A DNA stretch of 64,000 bases. It comes from Trissonchulus latispiculum (taxonomy: Eukaryota > Nematoda > Enoplea > Enoplida > Ironidae). The stretch spans positions 62,001-126,000 of the forward strand of contig JASAND010022385.1 in the NCBI GenBank assembly GCA_030248195.1. The letters are read 5' to 3'. Below, piece by piece: positions 44,401 to 54,542 of the stretch (positions are counted from its first letter, which is position 1; every line of letters begins with the position of its first letter). The notes beneath the pieces are model-generated. The model made no database searches, was not told where the DNA came from, and worked only from the letters and a program-made list of their open reading frames with translations. The position numbers were made by a program, and so were the translations under genes.

Positions 44401-47255
44401 ATCAAGACCCCCCACAAATCAATCAGACCCCAGTCAACGTCCCCCGCAAATCCACTAGGGTCTGATTTGTGGAGGGGGTAATAGACTGGTAATGGTTTTC
44501 CATCTGATAACAGAAAGCATGCCTGCTGTCACATTCTTATCATTGTGTACTCTTGGTAGACTCAGGTAAACTCGGAAGCCCGGGCCCGCTGCTAGACCCG
44601 GCTCAGCAAGTTCTAGACTCGCAAACAAAGTCCGGCAGGCACGATGAGCCCGGTAGGCCCGGTGGGCCCGGAAGCCCGGCAGGCGCGGTGGGCCCATCCC
44701 AAAATCTTCTGGGCCCGAACCTAAACCGGGCCGGACCGGCCCAGGGCCAGGAGCCCGCTATACGGCCCGGGTACAACCCTAACTCTTGGTTCTAGTATAG
44801 ATGTACATAGCTCTAATGTATGAAATTAAGTATTATCAAGAGTACATATTACATAAGAATATGACAAGCGTCATGCTCTATGTATTATCAGCTTGCTACA
44901 TCCTCTGCACGCTATGGGCTTATCCCCCCCATAAATCAGAATCAGACCCCCCCTTATTAAAGCAAATTCGAACGCTATGCTTGCACGCTAAAGCTCAAAA
45001 AGACAACTAGTCAGTTACATAGTTCAAAGTGCGTCTGCTGCGTGCAAACATAGCGGGCGACTTTCTTTGACAAATTATGGGGGGTCAGCCGATAGCGCGC
45101 ATCGGATGTAGCAGCCTTATAATACATAGCGATGCCTGCTGTCATACTCTTATGTATTATGTACTGGTGTTATATACCCTATATTATTTTCAGCAGGTCC
45201 TTGACATTTTATAATTGTTTAGACGCTAAAATTAATCCGATGGGTTACATGATAATGCAGACTAAAATCCAGCGTAGCAGATCCGCAGAAAAAAGATCGA
45301 GGAATAAGCTTGTTGGTTGCTCTAGAAAATCCCGATCTTGCTCGCCATTGAAGGTTCGGACACGGCATCAAGAAGTATTTGCGGATACTCATGGCAGAGA
45401 CCGATTTAAACATGGAAAAAGTGGCGATTTGTTTTTGTTTCTATCTGCTCAAAGGTATTACAAGTCAACATCGAATAGGCACGTCAACCAGCTGCTGGAG
45501 TTTCTCCCTCCCATTTTGAAAATGTACGGATACCGATCCCTTCTCATACTATGTGATGGAGGGCCAGACTGGACTGTGAAATCATTAGCTAATATGTTTA
45601 TGTGGGGCAAACTGTGGTTTAGACTAAATCTAGATTGCCTTATCCTAGCCTGTTATGCTCCGGGCCATTCAAAGTTTAATCCAATTGAAAGAAGATGGGG
45701 ACCACTGACAAAAAGATTGGCAAACGTCATTATTCCGGCAACTTTGCCGGGTGATTCTATTGAACCTTGGAGTCAACCTATCTCAACTGAAGAAAAAGAA
45801 GAAAAAACAAAGAAAGTTTTCGACAACGCTCTGGAAACGTGTTCAAAGTATCTGCAGAAAGATAAATACGATGGATTTGCAACGAAAACTCGCTGCATCA
45901 AAGCTTTAAATCCAGATCACGTGGATACTTTTAGTGATAGCTTTTACGATGAGGTGACACGGATTCTAAAAAGTCAGAAATTTTCGAAGCACGAAAGTCC
46001 ATTGATTGATGAACTCAAATTTTATATGCGGCACTGCAAAAGAATGAAGTACAAGTTCGAAATTTCGCGTTGCCAAAACATCAGCTGTCCGTGTAATTCT
46101 GGCCATCGGTTACACCTATCGCCATTCATGGAGTTCCTTTGGCAGGTCGGTGGTACTCCTAACCCACAAATGTACGATGTCAACAACAAAGGTCACTATA
46201 AAACATTTTTGGAAACCCTGCGGTGGCCCTCTAAAAAAGGGCTGATGAATGACAGTACTATGTGTCAGCTTGGTTGCGATTACGAGTTTCTCTCCAATGC
46301 CGACAAGATAAGGCACAATAATCTAATCCATAACTCTCGAGGAGAAAATTAGGTTGCTTTTGTAACTGAGATATGCTTCTATTTTTTGAATTTTGTTGTG
46401 TGTGACAGTCTGTCTCGTAGTGTCGCGTATAAAAATTAGTGATAAAATAATTTTTAAATAGTAGGTAATAACGTTGATACTTAATACCTGATTATTACGA
46501 AAGAGTGCAGGCTCTAGGTAAGATTTAGCCTACCAAGAGTACATAATGATAAGAGTGTTACAGCAGGCAGACTCGCTGATTTGGTTGTAAAGCCGGTCTG
46601 AACAAAAGTTAACACAAATTAGAACAAAATAAAAGAATTTAGCAATTTTTGAGGTTAACTATGTTTATTTAAAGCCTCATCTTTGATTAATTTGTTATTC
46701 CATTCGTTGGTTGGTGGTTAACAACCATTAGCGTGATGAACAGTGCTTACAAGACAACCGCATGACTGCCGCGGACATTTGTCACACTCTGATCATTATG
46801 TTGTCTTGCTTCTATTTCGTTGTGCTGCAAAGTTAACTTATTCTGAGTTTGAACCATCTTGCAATATTACGACAACTGGTTGAAAGTGCCATTCTGACCT
46901 GAAGCTTCACCTAGTCAATGCGAAACTACAATTAGAAAATGACACACTGTTTTGTTCGTTGCTTCTTAGTCACTGCAACTGCAATGTAATGTTTAATACT
47001 TACATTTGTTCCCGAGCGCTTTAGCGATTCGAATCGGCCAACAAGTTGGTCTGCAATCTTTTCCGCCTGATGCTTTTCTGAGCTGGAGTAGCGCCCATAA
47101 ATGTGAACAGTATACTGTCTTCCTTCGTAATTAGTGGTTGCATGAAGGGCAGAGTCTGCAGTTTGGCAAATGTCATCGCTGCTGACAGTGTCAACCCAAA
47201 TTTTGTCATCATCTCCATCACAAACATACACAACAACAGCCCACTGCTTAGCCAT
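41449..47255 (-). CDS. BEN-domain, coiled-coil accessory protein of the transposon (four exons, 466 aa)
   Basis: Exons on the minus strand: 47,255-47,004 (starts ATG, MAKQWAVV; donor GTAAGT, phase 0), 43,494-43,220, 42,764-42,520 and 42,077-41,449 (stop). Phases 0, 2 and 1 close exactly. Exon 2 leaves through a GC donor (AA|gcaagt), and only this choice keeps the frame into exon 3. The N-terminal 84 residues are unknown. Exon 2 into 3 is a heptad-rich coiled coil (LAALKSEFRSF ... SSMAKIETG). The C-terminal part (about residues 370-450: KHLLKGIVLSG, TLKLLPLLFSNEEL, LRELKRQFPS, SWLNTACRSRL) fits the BEN domain, a DNA- or protein-binding module. Probably binds transposon DNA or partners the transposase; role inferred. 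Annotation as four unconnected frames would miss the gene. Confidence 0.78.
42864..43020. repeat. GGGCCC-array fragment, hAT-like left end
   Basis: TAGAGTTGTTCCCGGGCC is followed by repeated GGGCC/GGCCCGG words. The start matches the end of the element at 44,557-44,781 (TAGGGTTGTACCCGGGCC in inverse). No right end or duplication found; it lies in BEN intron 2. Confidence 0.5.
43600..46352 (+). CDS. DDE-type transposase (two exons, 594 aa)
   Basis: Exon 1 is 43,600-44,254 (MDPEF start) and exon 2 is 45,223-46,352. Donor AGAG|gtagca and acceptor attgtttag|AC join in phase 1 without a stop. An acidic start and a basic RRRQPG segment precede a helix-turn-helix-like region (about residues 84-115; LNELAEAV ... 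VSKHTLRRLG). Candidate catalytic residues are D180 (VLSADNKNKINIG), D330 (LILCDGGPDW) and E374 (HSKFNPIERRWG). The motif surroundings recall the IS630/ISAzo13 side of the DDE fold (inference). Then a Cys-rich patch (CQNISCPCNSGH) and a C2H2 finger, C-x3-C-x12-H-x4-H, ending near IHN. Frame intact over 594 codons, suggesting recent activity. It sits inside the antisense BEN gene's intron 1. Confidence 0.8.
44337..44556. mobile_element. CCAAGAGTACATAAT-type MITE in the transposase intron, copy 1
   Basis: GCAAGAGTACATATGATAA at left and inverse TTATCATTGTGTACTCTTGG at right. Flanks TTTTA/TTCTA (after removing the adjoining hAT) suggest a 5-bp duplication with one change. Internal inverse pairs include GACCCCAGTCAA-type words. 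Family master copy at 55,694. Confidence 0.6.
44557..44781. mobile_element. hAT-like MITE with GGGCCC arrays, 8-bp TSD ACTCTTGG
   Basis: Starts TAGACTCAGG, ends CCCGGGTACAACCCTA. ACTCTTGG is repeated exactly at 44,549-44,556 and 44,782-44,789. The duplicated target is the terminus of the neighbouring MITE. Interior is GGGCCCG/CCCGG words, 225 bp. Confidence 0.75.
44837..45167. mobile_element. CCAAGAGTACATAAT-type MITE in the transposase intron, copy 2
   Basis: CAAGAGTACATATTACATAAG at left (20 shown: CAAGAGTACATATTACATAA) and inverse ...CTTATGTATTATGTACTGG at right. A CATCCTCTGCACGC/ATCGGATGTAGCAG-type inner pairing and the GACCCCCC ... CTATGCTTGCACGCTA core are shared with the 55,694 copy. 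Confidence 0.6.
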
Positions 47256-48352
47256 GACTAGGCAAGCAGAATTCAATAGCAACCATTAACTTCAACTGCC
47301 AGCCACAAAGTTTCAATAAAAACGCTTCAAAAACAGCAAACAAGACAGACAAAGCAACGTTTTTATAAGACTTAAGCTGGGCACCAAGTTGGTAGTAAAA
47401 ACATTTCTTCAAAACGCATTTTGAACTGAATCAAAACGCATAATGCGACTTATAAACGTATAACTTGCAAAGATAAATGCGTTCTCAAATAATCGCATTA
47501 AACGATTATAATTTGAGACAGTTCCTTAAGCACATAGGAAGATTAGCGACACACGAAAGAACAGGCGAGCCGGCTGCGCTTTCATGCGTCGCTTTTTTCA
47601 ACTTAGCACAAGCACAATTAGAAAACGGTTTTACGCATTTTTGGGACAATGGCCGTGGGCTATTTTTTATGGTTTCGAGTTTTGTATTTCTCTTCGAGAG
47701 AAATAAACCTACAAACTTAAAAATTTAGATGAAAATCAGACTAAATTCACATTTTGCTCAAAATCTTGAGCTTACTTGATCATTAAACGATTTTAGAAAA
47801 ATAGCCCTATGGAGGACGTTTCTTCTGAACCCTGAAATGGTCGCTTTTCTTTAGTGTTCCTACACTTAGAGAACTCTATGTTCAAAAATTGTTTGGTGTT
47901 ATCTTAGGAGAAAAAGTAAAGCCAACCCCTTCGTAGCCCCCCCCTCCCTTGAATATAGGTAAAAGCTAAATACAAATTAATAACTACAAGCTGTCCTTCG
48001 GCAATTTCTGCGTTCTGACAATTGCACAGTCAGTTCTTGAGCCATCTTAGCAGAAAAAGCAAAAAATTCTCCAAAAATAAATAAGAGACATATTAATTTA
48101 ATTTTGCATGCAACCCTCTTATTGCTGCTTTTCTGCGCAAAAGAAAAGCGCTTTAATAAACATGCACACATTTCTCAACTGTTCTGAACATGTCTTGCAT
48201 GCAACCTTATAAGAGAGCCGCATAAATAAAACAGGCTTCATAAAATGCACTTTCTCGCCAATGCAATTCTCAGCAATGACAGTCTCGGCAATGCAAACTA
48301 TGGCTTTTAGTCTTTCTCGTCAATGCAAGTAATGAGCATTCACCGTTCTTAG

Positions 48353-50164
48353 TAGTGATGTGGATCGGATCGGATCGGCAGCCAAAATCACCTACCGATC
48401 CGATCCGCCAATTGCCCGGCGATCCGATCCGATCCGATCCGATCCACCCCCGGATCGGACCGATCCGATCCGATCCGACCATAATTTTAAATTTCAATGT
48501 AGGCACTTCAATTGCGATATATACCTTACCATTTCCTAGTATATGACAATACTCTTGATCAAACGTCTCATCTCATTCGAAAGGTCTTGAAGAGCTGAAC
48601 AACATGCGTAACCCATCTAGATCTCAGAAATGCGCCCTGTTCACGAAAGTTTCCCTATCTATAAACAGAGAATTCCGAGAAATTGGTACATTTTCAAGTA
48701 TTGGTTCTAACTCATCAATAGCTTTCAAATAATACCATACCTACAATTCAATTGCAGATGCAAAACATGCAGCAGGAGCACTTTAGAAACACTTTCAGAG
48801 TCTTTGTTTGAAAATTTAAAAATATTCGATTTTTGCCGAATAAGTTTTATAGGGATGTTTGAAGTTAGCCAAAACCATATGCAATCGAAAGAGCTTGTCA
48901 AACTGTATAACGTTACCCTTGGGCCAATTTTGTATCTTTAACATTCCGAGAGATAAACGAGATTTAAGATTATTGAAGTAAAAAATCAGGGATTTCCAAA
49001 TTTTCAGATTTTTGTCAATTGCTGCAGCATGTAACTACAACATTCGACAACGGGATACCCCAATTAAAACCGTCCAAAAGTACATATTTTGTGTAAAAAT
49101 GAGCATGTTTACGCCAGTCTAGCTAAAGTTGTTACCGATTTTCTTCCGATTTTTCAAAAACTGCAATCACTTTGTTTTAAACAAGGATTTCTCTGAATTG
49201 CCTCAATCAAACAGCAATATTTCACACAACCATTTTTCGCAGTATTGCCGAGGGTCATTTTTCTTGGTTTTTGTAGAAGTCTAAAGAAGTTTAAAGTGTC
49301 TATTTTTTCCTTATTTTAGGGGAGTAAAAATTTCCTAAAGGGAGTAAAAATTTCCTAAGGGGAGTAAAGATTTCCTAGGAAATTACTACTGGGGGAGTAA
49401 AAATTTACTAGGAACTCTTTACTGGGGAGTAATAATTTCCTAGGAATTTATTACTGGGGAGTAAAAATTTACGGGAGCACTAATTTCCGTGTACACCGGT
49501 TATTCTAAATTTCAGTTAATCCGATTTTAAAAAGAATACATTGTTGGAGTTTGCTCTAAAGGCGAGTTTGCAATAAACGACCGATTGAATGCACAATTTT
49601 GGTCGTACAATAGCATGCACAAAAATGCGTCGGGTGGATTTTGCAGACTTCCGCCTCCATTTCCGAGCCAACGCTCTTTGGCGAAAAATTTTCATTCCAA
49701 TTTCAGAGAATGGAGAACTTTTAATCGTACCAGAATAAGCACACTCTCAGCGGCACTGAATTAAAAAGCGGAGCGGCCTGTCCAAAAACTAATTAACTGA
49801 AAATATTAGAGATCAATCAATACCATTTAACGGTTTTTATGTGTACACATCTAACATTTATTTACCCAGAGAAAGAAATAAGAAAACTCAATAACTGAAT
49901 ATTCGACATTTGAACAAAATTCAGATGAAAGATTTTGAAAATTTTTTCGAAGAAAATTGGCAATGTAATGTAAAAATTGGCAATGTAATGGAAAAATTGG
50001 CACAAATTTCCAAATTTTGCCTGATTTGCCGGATCGGCGATCCGGGAAAATTAAGCCGATCCGATCCGGGCGATCCGATCCGAAAATTTGTCGATCCGAT
50101 CCGATCCGATCCGACCCCGGATCGGCCGATCCGATCCGATCCGCCGATCCGATCCACATCACTA
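48353..50164. mobile_element. hAT-like nonautonomous element with GATCC arrays, 8-bp TSD GTTCTTAG
   Basis: Ends TAGTGATGTGGATCGG and inverse CGATCCACATCACTA. GTTCTTAG is repeated exactly at 48,345-48,352 and 50,165-50,172. Each end carries about 130 bp of overlapping GATCC/GGATC repeats (48,364-48,480; 50,025-50,155). The 1.5-kb interior is AT-rich with no transposase frame and includes repeats of GGGAGTAAAAATTTCCTA (49,320-49,460). It interrupts the right arm of the giant inverted repeat. Confidence 0.88.
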
Positions 50165-50466
50165 GTTCTTAGCAATGCAATGCATTCTCGGCAATGCCTT
50201 TCTCGGCAATGTGCATTCTTGGCAATGCAATTCTCGGCATTGAATGTTACCCGAGCTGAGTGAGTGTCGTACAACTCTTCCTATTATAAACTCTTGCTAC
50301 CGCTAATTTGTTTATACACGGCGTTTGCTTTCATGGATTAATTAATAAATAGTTAATTCTGATAACTCCCAAAATAATTTAAGTAGTTAGAATAGAGTGT
50401 TGTAGTAATAATAGTAGTAGTAATAGTGATAGAAAGACATTAAACAGTCCTTTTCCTCTATTTCAG

Positions 50467-53086
50467 AGATCTACTCGTCGTAAAATTGCGGAACGTCTCT
50501 TACTATTCCTGACTGTTGTTGCAATGATTTGCGGAGTATTGCTTGGTTTAGTGCTAAACTCTACCTTAACGGACAGTCCTTGGCTGAGAAAGGATTCCCT
50601 TGAAAGAAAACTGTTTATGAAACACCATCCTGGACGTCTTTATCTCAAGCTTCTGAAGACGATGGTGTTTCCAATGGTTTTGGGTAAAAATTTTACAATT
50701 TTATAAAGTAAAACATTTTGAAAACTGAGTTTAGCTATAAAACGTTATTTCTCTTCTCTTGATTTTCTAATGTACCTTTACTATACCGCAATACCGCGCA
50801 ATATGCCCACTATACCTTTACATTTGTTAGATATTATGTAACTATTTAGGTTTTGTCCTGTTTTTGCAGGATCCAACATTTCAAATATGGTGTCGCTTTC
50901 CACGGAAGCTGCAAAAATAACAGGACTGTGGACATTTGCTTATTTTTGTGTTGCCATTGTTGTTGCGGAATGCATTGCTATAGTCACAACAGTCTGCATT
51001 AATCCAGGTCATAATTGGTCCTCTGAAAACGTTAACTCCAACGTAGCCAACGGAAGCAGTTGGCGTTCAGTAGACACGGCTTTGAATGTTCTGCGTTTCA
51101 TTGTGCCAGAAAATATAGTGAAAGCTACCTTTTCCATGGATAAAAGGGCGCAAGATGAAGACATTCATGCGAATGTAAGACTCTATTATGAATTTTAGAG
51201 ACAGATCGAGTGAACAACGGGAGACGAACCTGTAGCGTTGTGCTACCATTAAAACTGTGATAGGGAGCACAGCGCTACAAACCTCTGTGCATCTACCAGT
51301 GTTCGGCTATGGCATTGCAGCACGTTTGGAGGGCATCTCACGTCATTTGGTGGAAAAGTAGTTATGTTCTTCTTTTTGTACCTAAAGCATGTGCTGTTTG
51401 CTACTCTTTGAGCTAACTCCGGGTTATGAAATATCCAAGGCCAACTGAGTTTTGTTAAAGGGAAAATCAGGTTTCGACCGTCGACCAACTATGATATTTC
51501 TTCGGGAAACTTGGTTTAGTTGCTCTTTAAACCAGGGTCTGCTTCTTGGAAAGTGCTTTGTATCTCAGGGACATAACCAGGATGTCTAATGAAGCAAACA
51601 AATACCTTTAGTTTAGGTGTCCGTTTCTAACGAATAGCATAACACATGATGGAAGTAATGATTTTTCGGTACTGATCGGAGCGTTAGGAGTTTGCAAACA
51701 TTTGAGAATCAGTTTAGGCAGTTTAGCGTAGCGTTTTCGTGCTGAATAATGCAGAATGAACGAGCTAATCTTATACATTGTCTGCTATCGTTCGAAAAAG
51801 TAACTTACTATATTAACCAAAACAACTTTGCGTTACATTGATACAATTTTCAGAACCATGCTCGGCGATAACTCAGATCAGATACCTTTGTGCAAAGTGT
51901 AGAAAAGGAAAACAATGTAATGCTAATTTACGTTGTTTTTGTTATTTTTCAGATTGACGATAATCTGGATAAACTGTCTCATAATTTTACAAATCTTTCT
52001 GGATCAGACCTTGTGACAGGTGCTAATCTACTTCAGCAAGATTTAACAAGTGACTATTACAACAGTACCGACGTAATGGGCTTGATCTTTGCCTCAATTA
52101 TGTTTGGTATCGGTTTACGACACCTGGGAGAGGAAGTAGCCCTTCTGTCTAGCGTCTTTTTCGGACTTCGAAGAGTCCTCGTAAAGCTGGTGAGTTCATT
52201 CATCGTCTGGCTGGCTCCCGTGGGAATCTTTTTCCTGGTGACAGAGCAGGTCGCTGAAATGGACAATATTCCAGAAAAGTTGAACAACTTCCTATGGCTT
52301 TGTACCACTGAAATCATTGCTGCCTCAATACACGGCCTAGGCATCCTTTCTTTAGTGCTGTATTTAACCACTAAGCGTAGTCCCACACGGTTCATATCCA
52401 ATATGGGCCATGCTCTGTTGACAGCTGCAGGCACTGCTTCAAGCATGGCGACCCTACCAATAACCTTGGAATGTTTGGAAGATCGAAATCAAATCAACCC
52501 TAATGTGGCTCGTTTTGTGATGCCCTTAGGCTGCAGTTTGAATATGCAAGGAACCGCAATGCATTTATGCACTTTAGCTTTGTTCTTTGCACAGCGTGAC
52601 AACCTAAGCATTAAATTTGTTGATGTTCTGTTGGTGATGGCAACCGCATTCTTGGCCCAAATTGCGACTCCTACGATGCCAAGTGGTAGTCTACTCACAG
52701 CTCCCATGGTCCTGGAATCTATTGGCATCCTTGAAGGACAAAACCACATGTTTACCCTATGGTCTGTTGATTGGTTCCTTGATAGAATTCGTACGGTGTT
52801 AAATGTGCATGGAACTGCGGTTGGTGTGGCTGTGGTGGAGAGACTTTGCGGATCGAAATTGGCGTCCACTGACGAACTACCGGACATGTACACACGTATG
52901 ACCACAGAGACTTCTGTAGAGAACGATGTAATGGCCGTAATTTCGCCGCGAGGACCGTCTTCGTTCTGGAAATCTTTGGTACCCAAGCGAAGGGGATTCT
53001 GGGATCCCTGGAATCCAGCTTGGCTTCATAGAACCATTAAGACTCATACTGCTGGAAAGTTTAGATTCAGACGTCAAATGTTTTGA
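50467..53086 (+). CDS. SLC1-family (excitatory amino acid transporter-like) carrier, three exons
   Basis: Exons 50,467-50,683, 50,870-51,174 and 51,953-53,086 with consensus splice sites; phases 0, 1 and 0 close. With the exon at 34,076 the product is 604 residues. Family marks: first membrane helix LLLFLTVVAMICGVLLG, KLLKTMVFPMVLGSNISNMV, a glycosylatable extracellular loop (NVANGSS, NFTN), hairpin 1 SSMATLPITLECLE, NMQGTAM and VDWFLDRIRTVLNVHGTAVG. R507, T508 and N511 of the substrate pocket are kept. Two sodium-site acids are changed: the NMDGT Asp is Gln (Q426) and the NVxGD Asp is Thr (T515). A plasma-membrane Na+/dicarboxylate or amino-acid carrier by family, but ion coupling is probably altered. 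The start is supplied by the inferred upstream exon. Confidence 0.85.
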
Positions 53087-53382
53087 GCAATTATTGTGCA
53101 ACAAAGTTAGGTTTGCTGTAGGATTAGTCATAGTCGTATCAAAGTCCAAATTACTAATATTGCAAAATAAACCACCAATAGCGGGATCATTAATCATAGA
53201 TCAAATTTGCATTTGCTTGAACGAGCTTCCTCATACGCTTCCGGCTTCCGCTTTCAGACAGACCAAAACACCAAAACATTTTTCCGAAATCTCAACGCAT
53301 TTACTTATTAAATATTTAATGAACTATGTAAATCTGATGCCAAAAATAAACGAATTATGCAAATGAAAGTAAACATCACTAA

Positions 53383-53423
53383 TTATATATTATATTATAT
53401 TATATTATATTATATTATATTAT
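53383..53423. repeat. TATAT/ATATT pentanucleotide microsatellite
   Basis: Eight or so perfect TATAT pentamers downstream of the SLC1 stop; an AATAAA at about 53,345 could be its poly(A) signal. Confidence 0.85.
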
Positions 53424-53812
53424 GATTACTATTACACTGAGCCAATGTGTCGGTTATGAGATGAACTAATATCAAAGTTTGGTCTGAGTTTATGATTGTA
53501 GCACTTGTTAGCGCCAGGTCAAGAGTCCAACTCCTACTTTACTGTTCAAAAGGGGTGAGATGAAGTACAAATTAATGGATAGTGGATAGTTGTGATTTAC
53601 AAAAGCATATTCTTTAGTTATTTTCCTTTTTTATAAACAATGTCAGAACGATGGCGTTGTAACTTGTAAACACTAAAACTGGAGTGAAAATAATTGAAAT
53701 CAATCAATTTGTGATTTCAATCAACAAGAAAGGTCAGTGATTTGGCATGCCATGGCTTAATTTTTTGCCGCAGCCACAATTTTTTATTCGTCAAGTTTCT
53801 CATTTCTACTTG
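53424..53812. other. Intergenic, no gene recognised
   Basis: Short GTAGCACTTGTTAGCGCC ... AGTCCAACTCCTAC (about 53,497-53,540) faintly resembles a SINE head but is not convincing. Confidence 0.35.
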
Positions 53813-53815
53813 TTA

Positions 53816-54539
53816 AGGCCGGTTCACACGATCAAATTCTCATCAAATAAATTTGATCAAATTTTTTGACAGCAACATATTTGATCAAATTGACTGTATA
53901 CACTGTCAAAATTGCATCAAATACTTTGACCAAATTTTGATCAAATTGGGCGCCAGTTTGAATTTGCGCGCGTAGAAAATGCTCAGTCAAAAGAGCAAAC
54001 TATAGCGTTTTTCTTGTTACCTCAATGTGATTCTGAACCCAAACCTAAACGCCTTTGGGTCAGAGGTTGGTAAAAAGATCTAAAACAATTGACAGTTTCA
54101 AAAACTTTTCATTCGCGATTTTTAAATAAAAATATTTCATCAATTTATTTGAACATATTTTGGCAAAATTTAAAATTATTTATTCATTTAAATCAAATTC
54201 ATGTTATGTTATTATAGTCCTGTGAATTTGCACAAATGCACATTGTGTTGAAAAACTGTAGAGAAACTGCATTTCTGAAGAAATGAAAAGCCTATGCTTC
54301 AAATTGAATTACGGTCACGTTATACACGTGGTAAATGTCATTGGACAAGTCGTCAAATATTTGATGGTTTTTGCGCACTGACCAAACCAATTTGATAGTT
54401 TGACAGCAATTTGATGGCAAATTTGACGAAATTTGATGGAATTTGCTGCCCGCTCAAACCATCAAATTTGGTCAAATTGCAAGTTTGGTCAAATTTGATC
54501 AAATTTATTTGACGGGAATTTGATCGTGTGAACCGGCCT
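53816..54539. mobile_element. Inverted-repeat MITE with TTA duplication (PIF/Harbinger-like)
   Basis: Ends AGGCCGGTTCACACGATCAA and inverse TTGATCGTGTGAACCGGCCT, flanked by TTA on both sides (53,813-53,815; 54,540-54,542). Subterminal TTTGATCAAATT words fill both arms. 724 bp, noncoding. TTA is also the duplication of the two-gene transposon, but the termini differ. Confidence 0.85.
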
Positions 54540-54542
54540 TTA

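Larger units (their letters stand above)
41011..47525. mobile_element. Two-gene DNA transposon: DDE transposase plus antisense BEN-domain protein
   Basis: Terminal inverted repeats are an exact 18 bp, GGAACTGTCTCAAATTAT, at 41,011-41,028 and inverted at 47,508-47,525. The trinucleotide TTA flanks both sides (41,008-41,010; 47,526-47,528). Subterminal words AACGCATAATGCG and ATGCGTTT recur in inverted orientation near both ends. Length 6,515 bp. It carries a plus-strand transposase gene (43,600-46,352) wholly within intron 1 of a minus-strand gene (47,255-41,449). Both reading frames are intact after splicing. The intron and flanks hold younger MITEs (44,337-44,556; 44,837-45,167) and a hAT-like insertion (44,557-44,781). 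TTA duplication and GG terminus recall PIF/Harbinger; the transposase core does not, so class is open. Confidence 0.88.
34316..50289. mobile_element. Giant inverted-repeat (foldback) composite inside the SLC1 gene
   Basis: Outer ends are TTATAATAGGAAGAG (34,316) and its inverse CTCTTCCTATTATAA (to 50,289). Just inside, both arms carry arrays of CATTGCCGAGAA-like words (35,846-36,050; inverted at 48,240-48,340 and 50,173-50,242). They share a further homologous block (left about 36,690-37,190, right about 47,590-48,030), for example TCCTCCATAGGGCTATTTTT. Arms are about 1.1 kb after removing later insertions (34,376-35,830 in the left arm, the hAT at 48,353-50,164 in the right). The interior holds other elements, including the two-gene transposon. 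No target duplication beyond a possible TA. Whether it moved as one unit is unknown. Confidence 0.6.

Noticed and set aside
42864..44781. A single hAT element spanning both GGGCCC blocks and transposase exon 1
   Set aside because: Flanking octamers do not match across this span, whereas the right-hand block alone has a perfect 8-bp duplication.
44255..45222. Transposase truncated at 44,283 by a stop
   Set aside because: A donor at 44,255 and an acceptor ending at 45,222 join in phase and restore a 594-codon frame; the stop is intronic.
45190..45222. Alternative acceptor ttttcag at 45,193 for the transposase intron
   Set aside because: It needs a phase-2 donor; the available donor leaves phase 1 and would meet an early stop.
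35846..50242. CRISPR-like array from the repeated CATTGCCGAGAA word
   Set aside because: Spacing is irregular, there are no unique spacers of constant length, and the sequence is eukaryotic with an inverted partner array.
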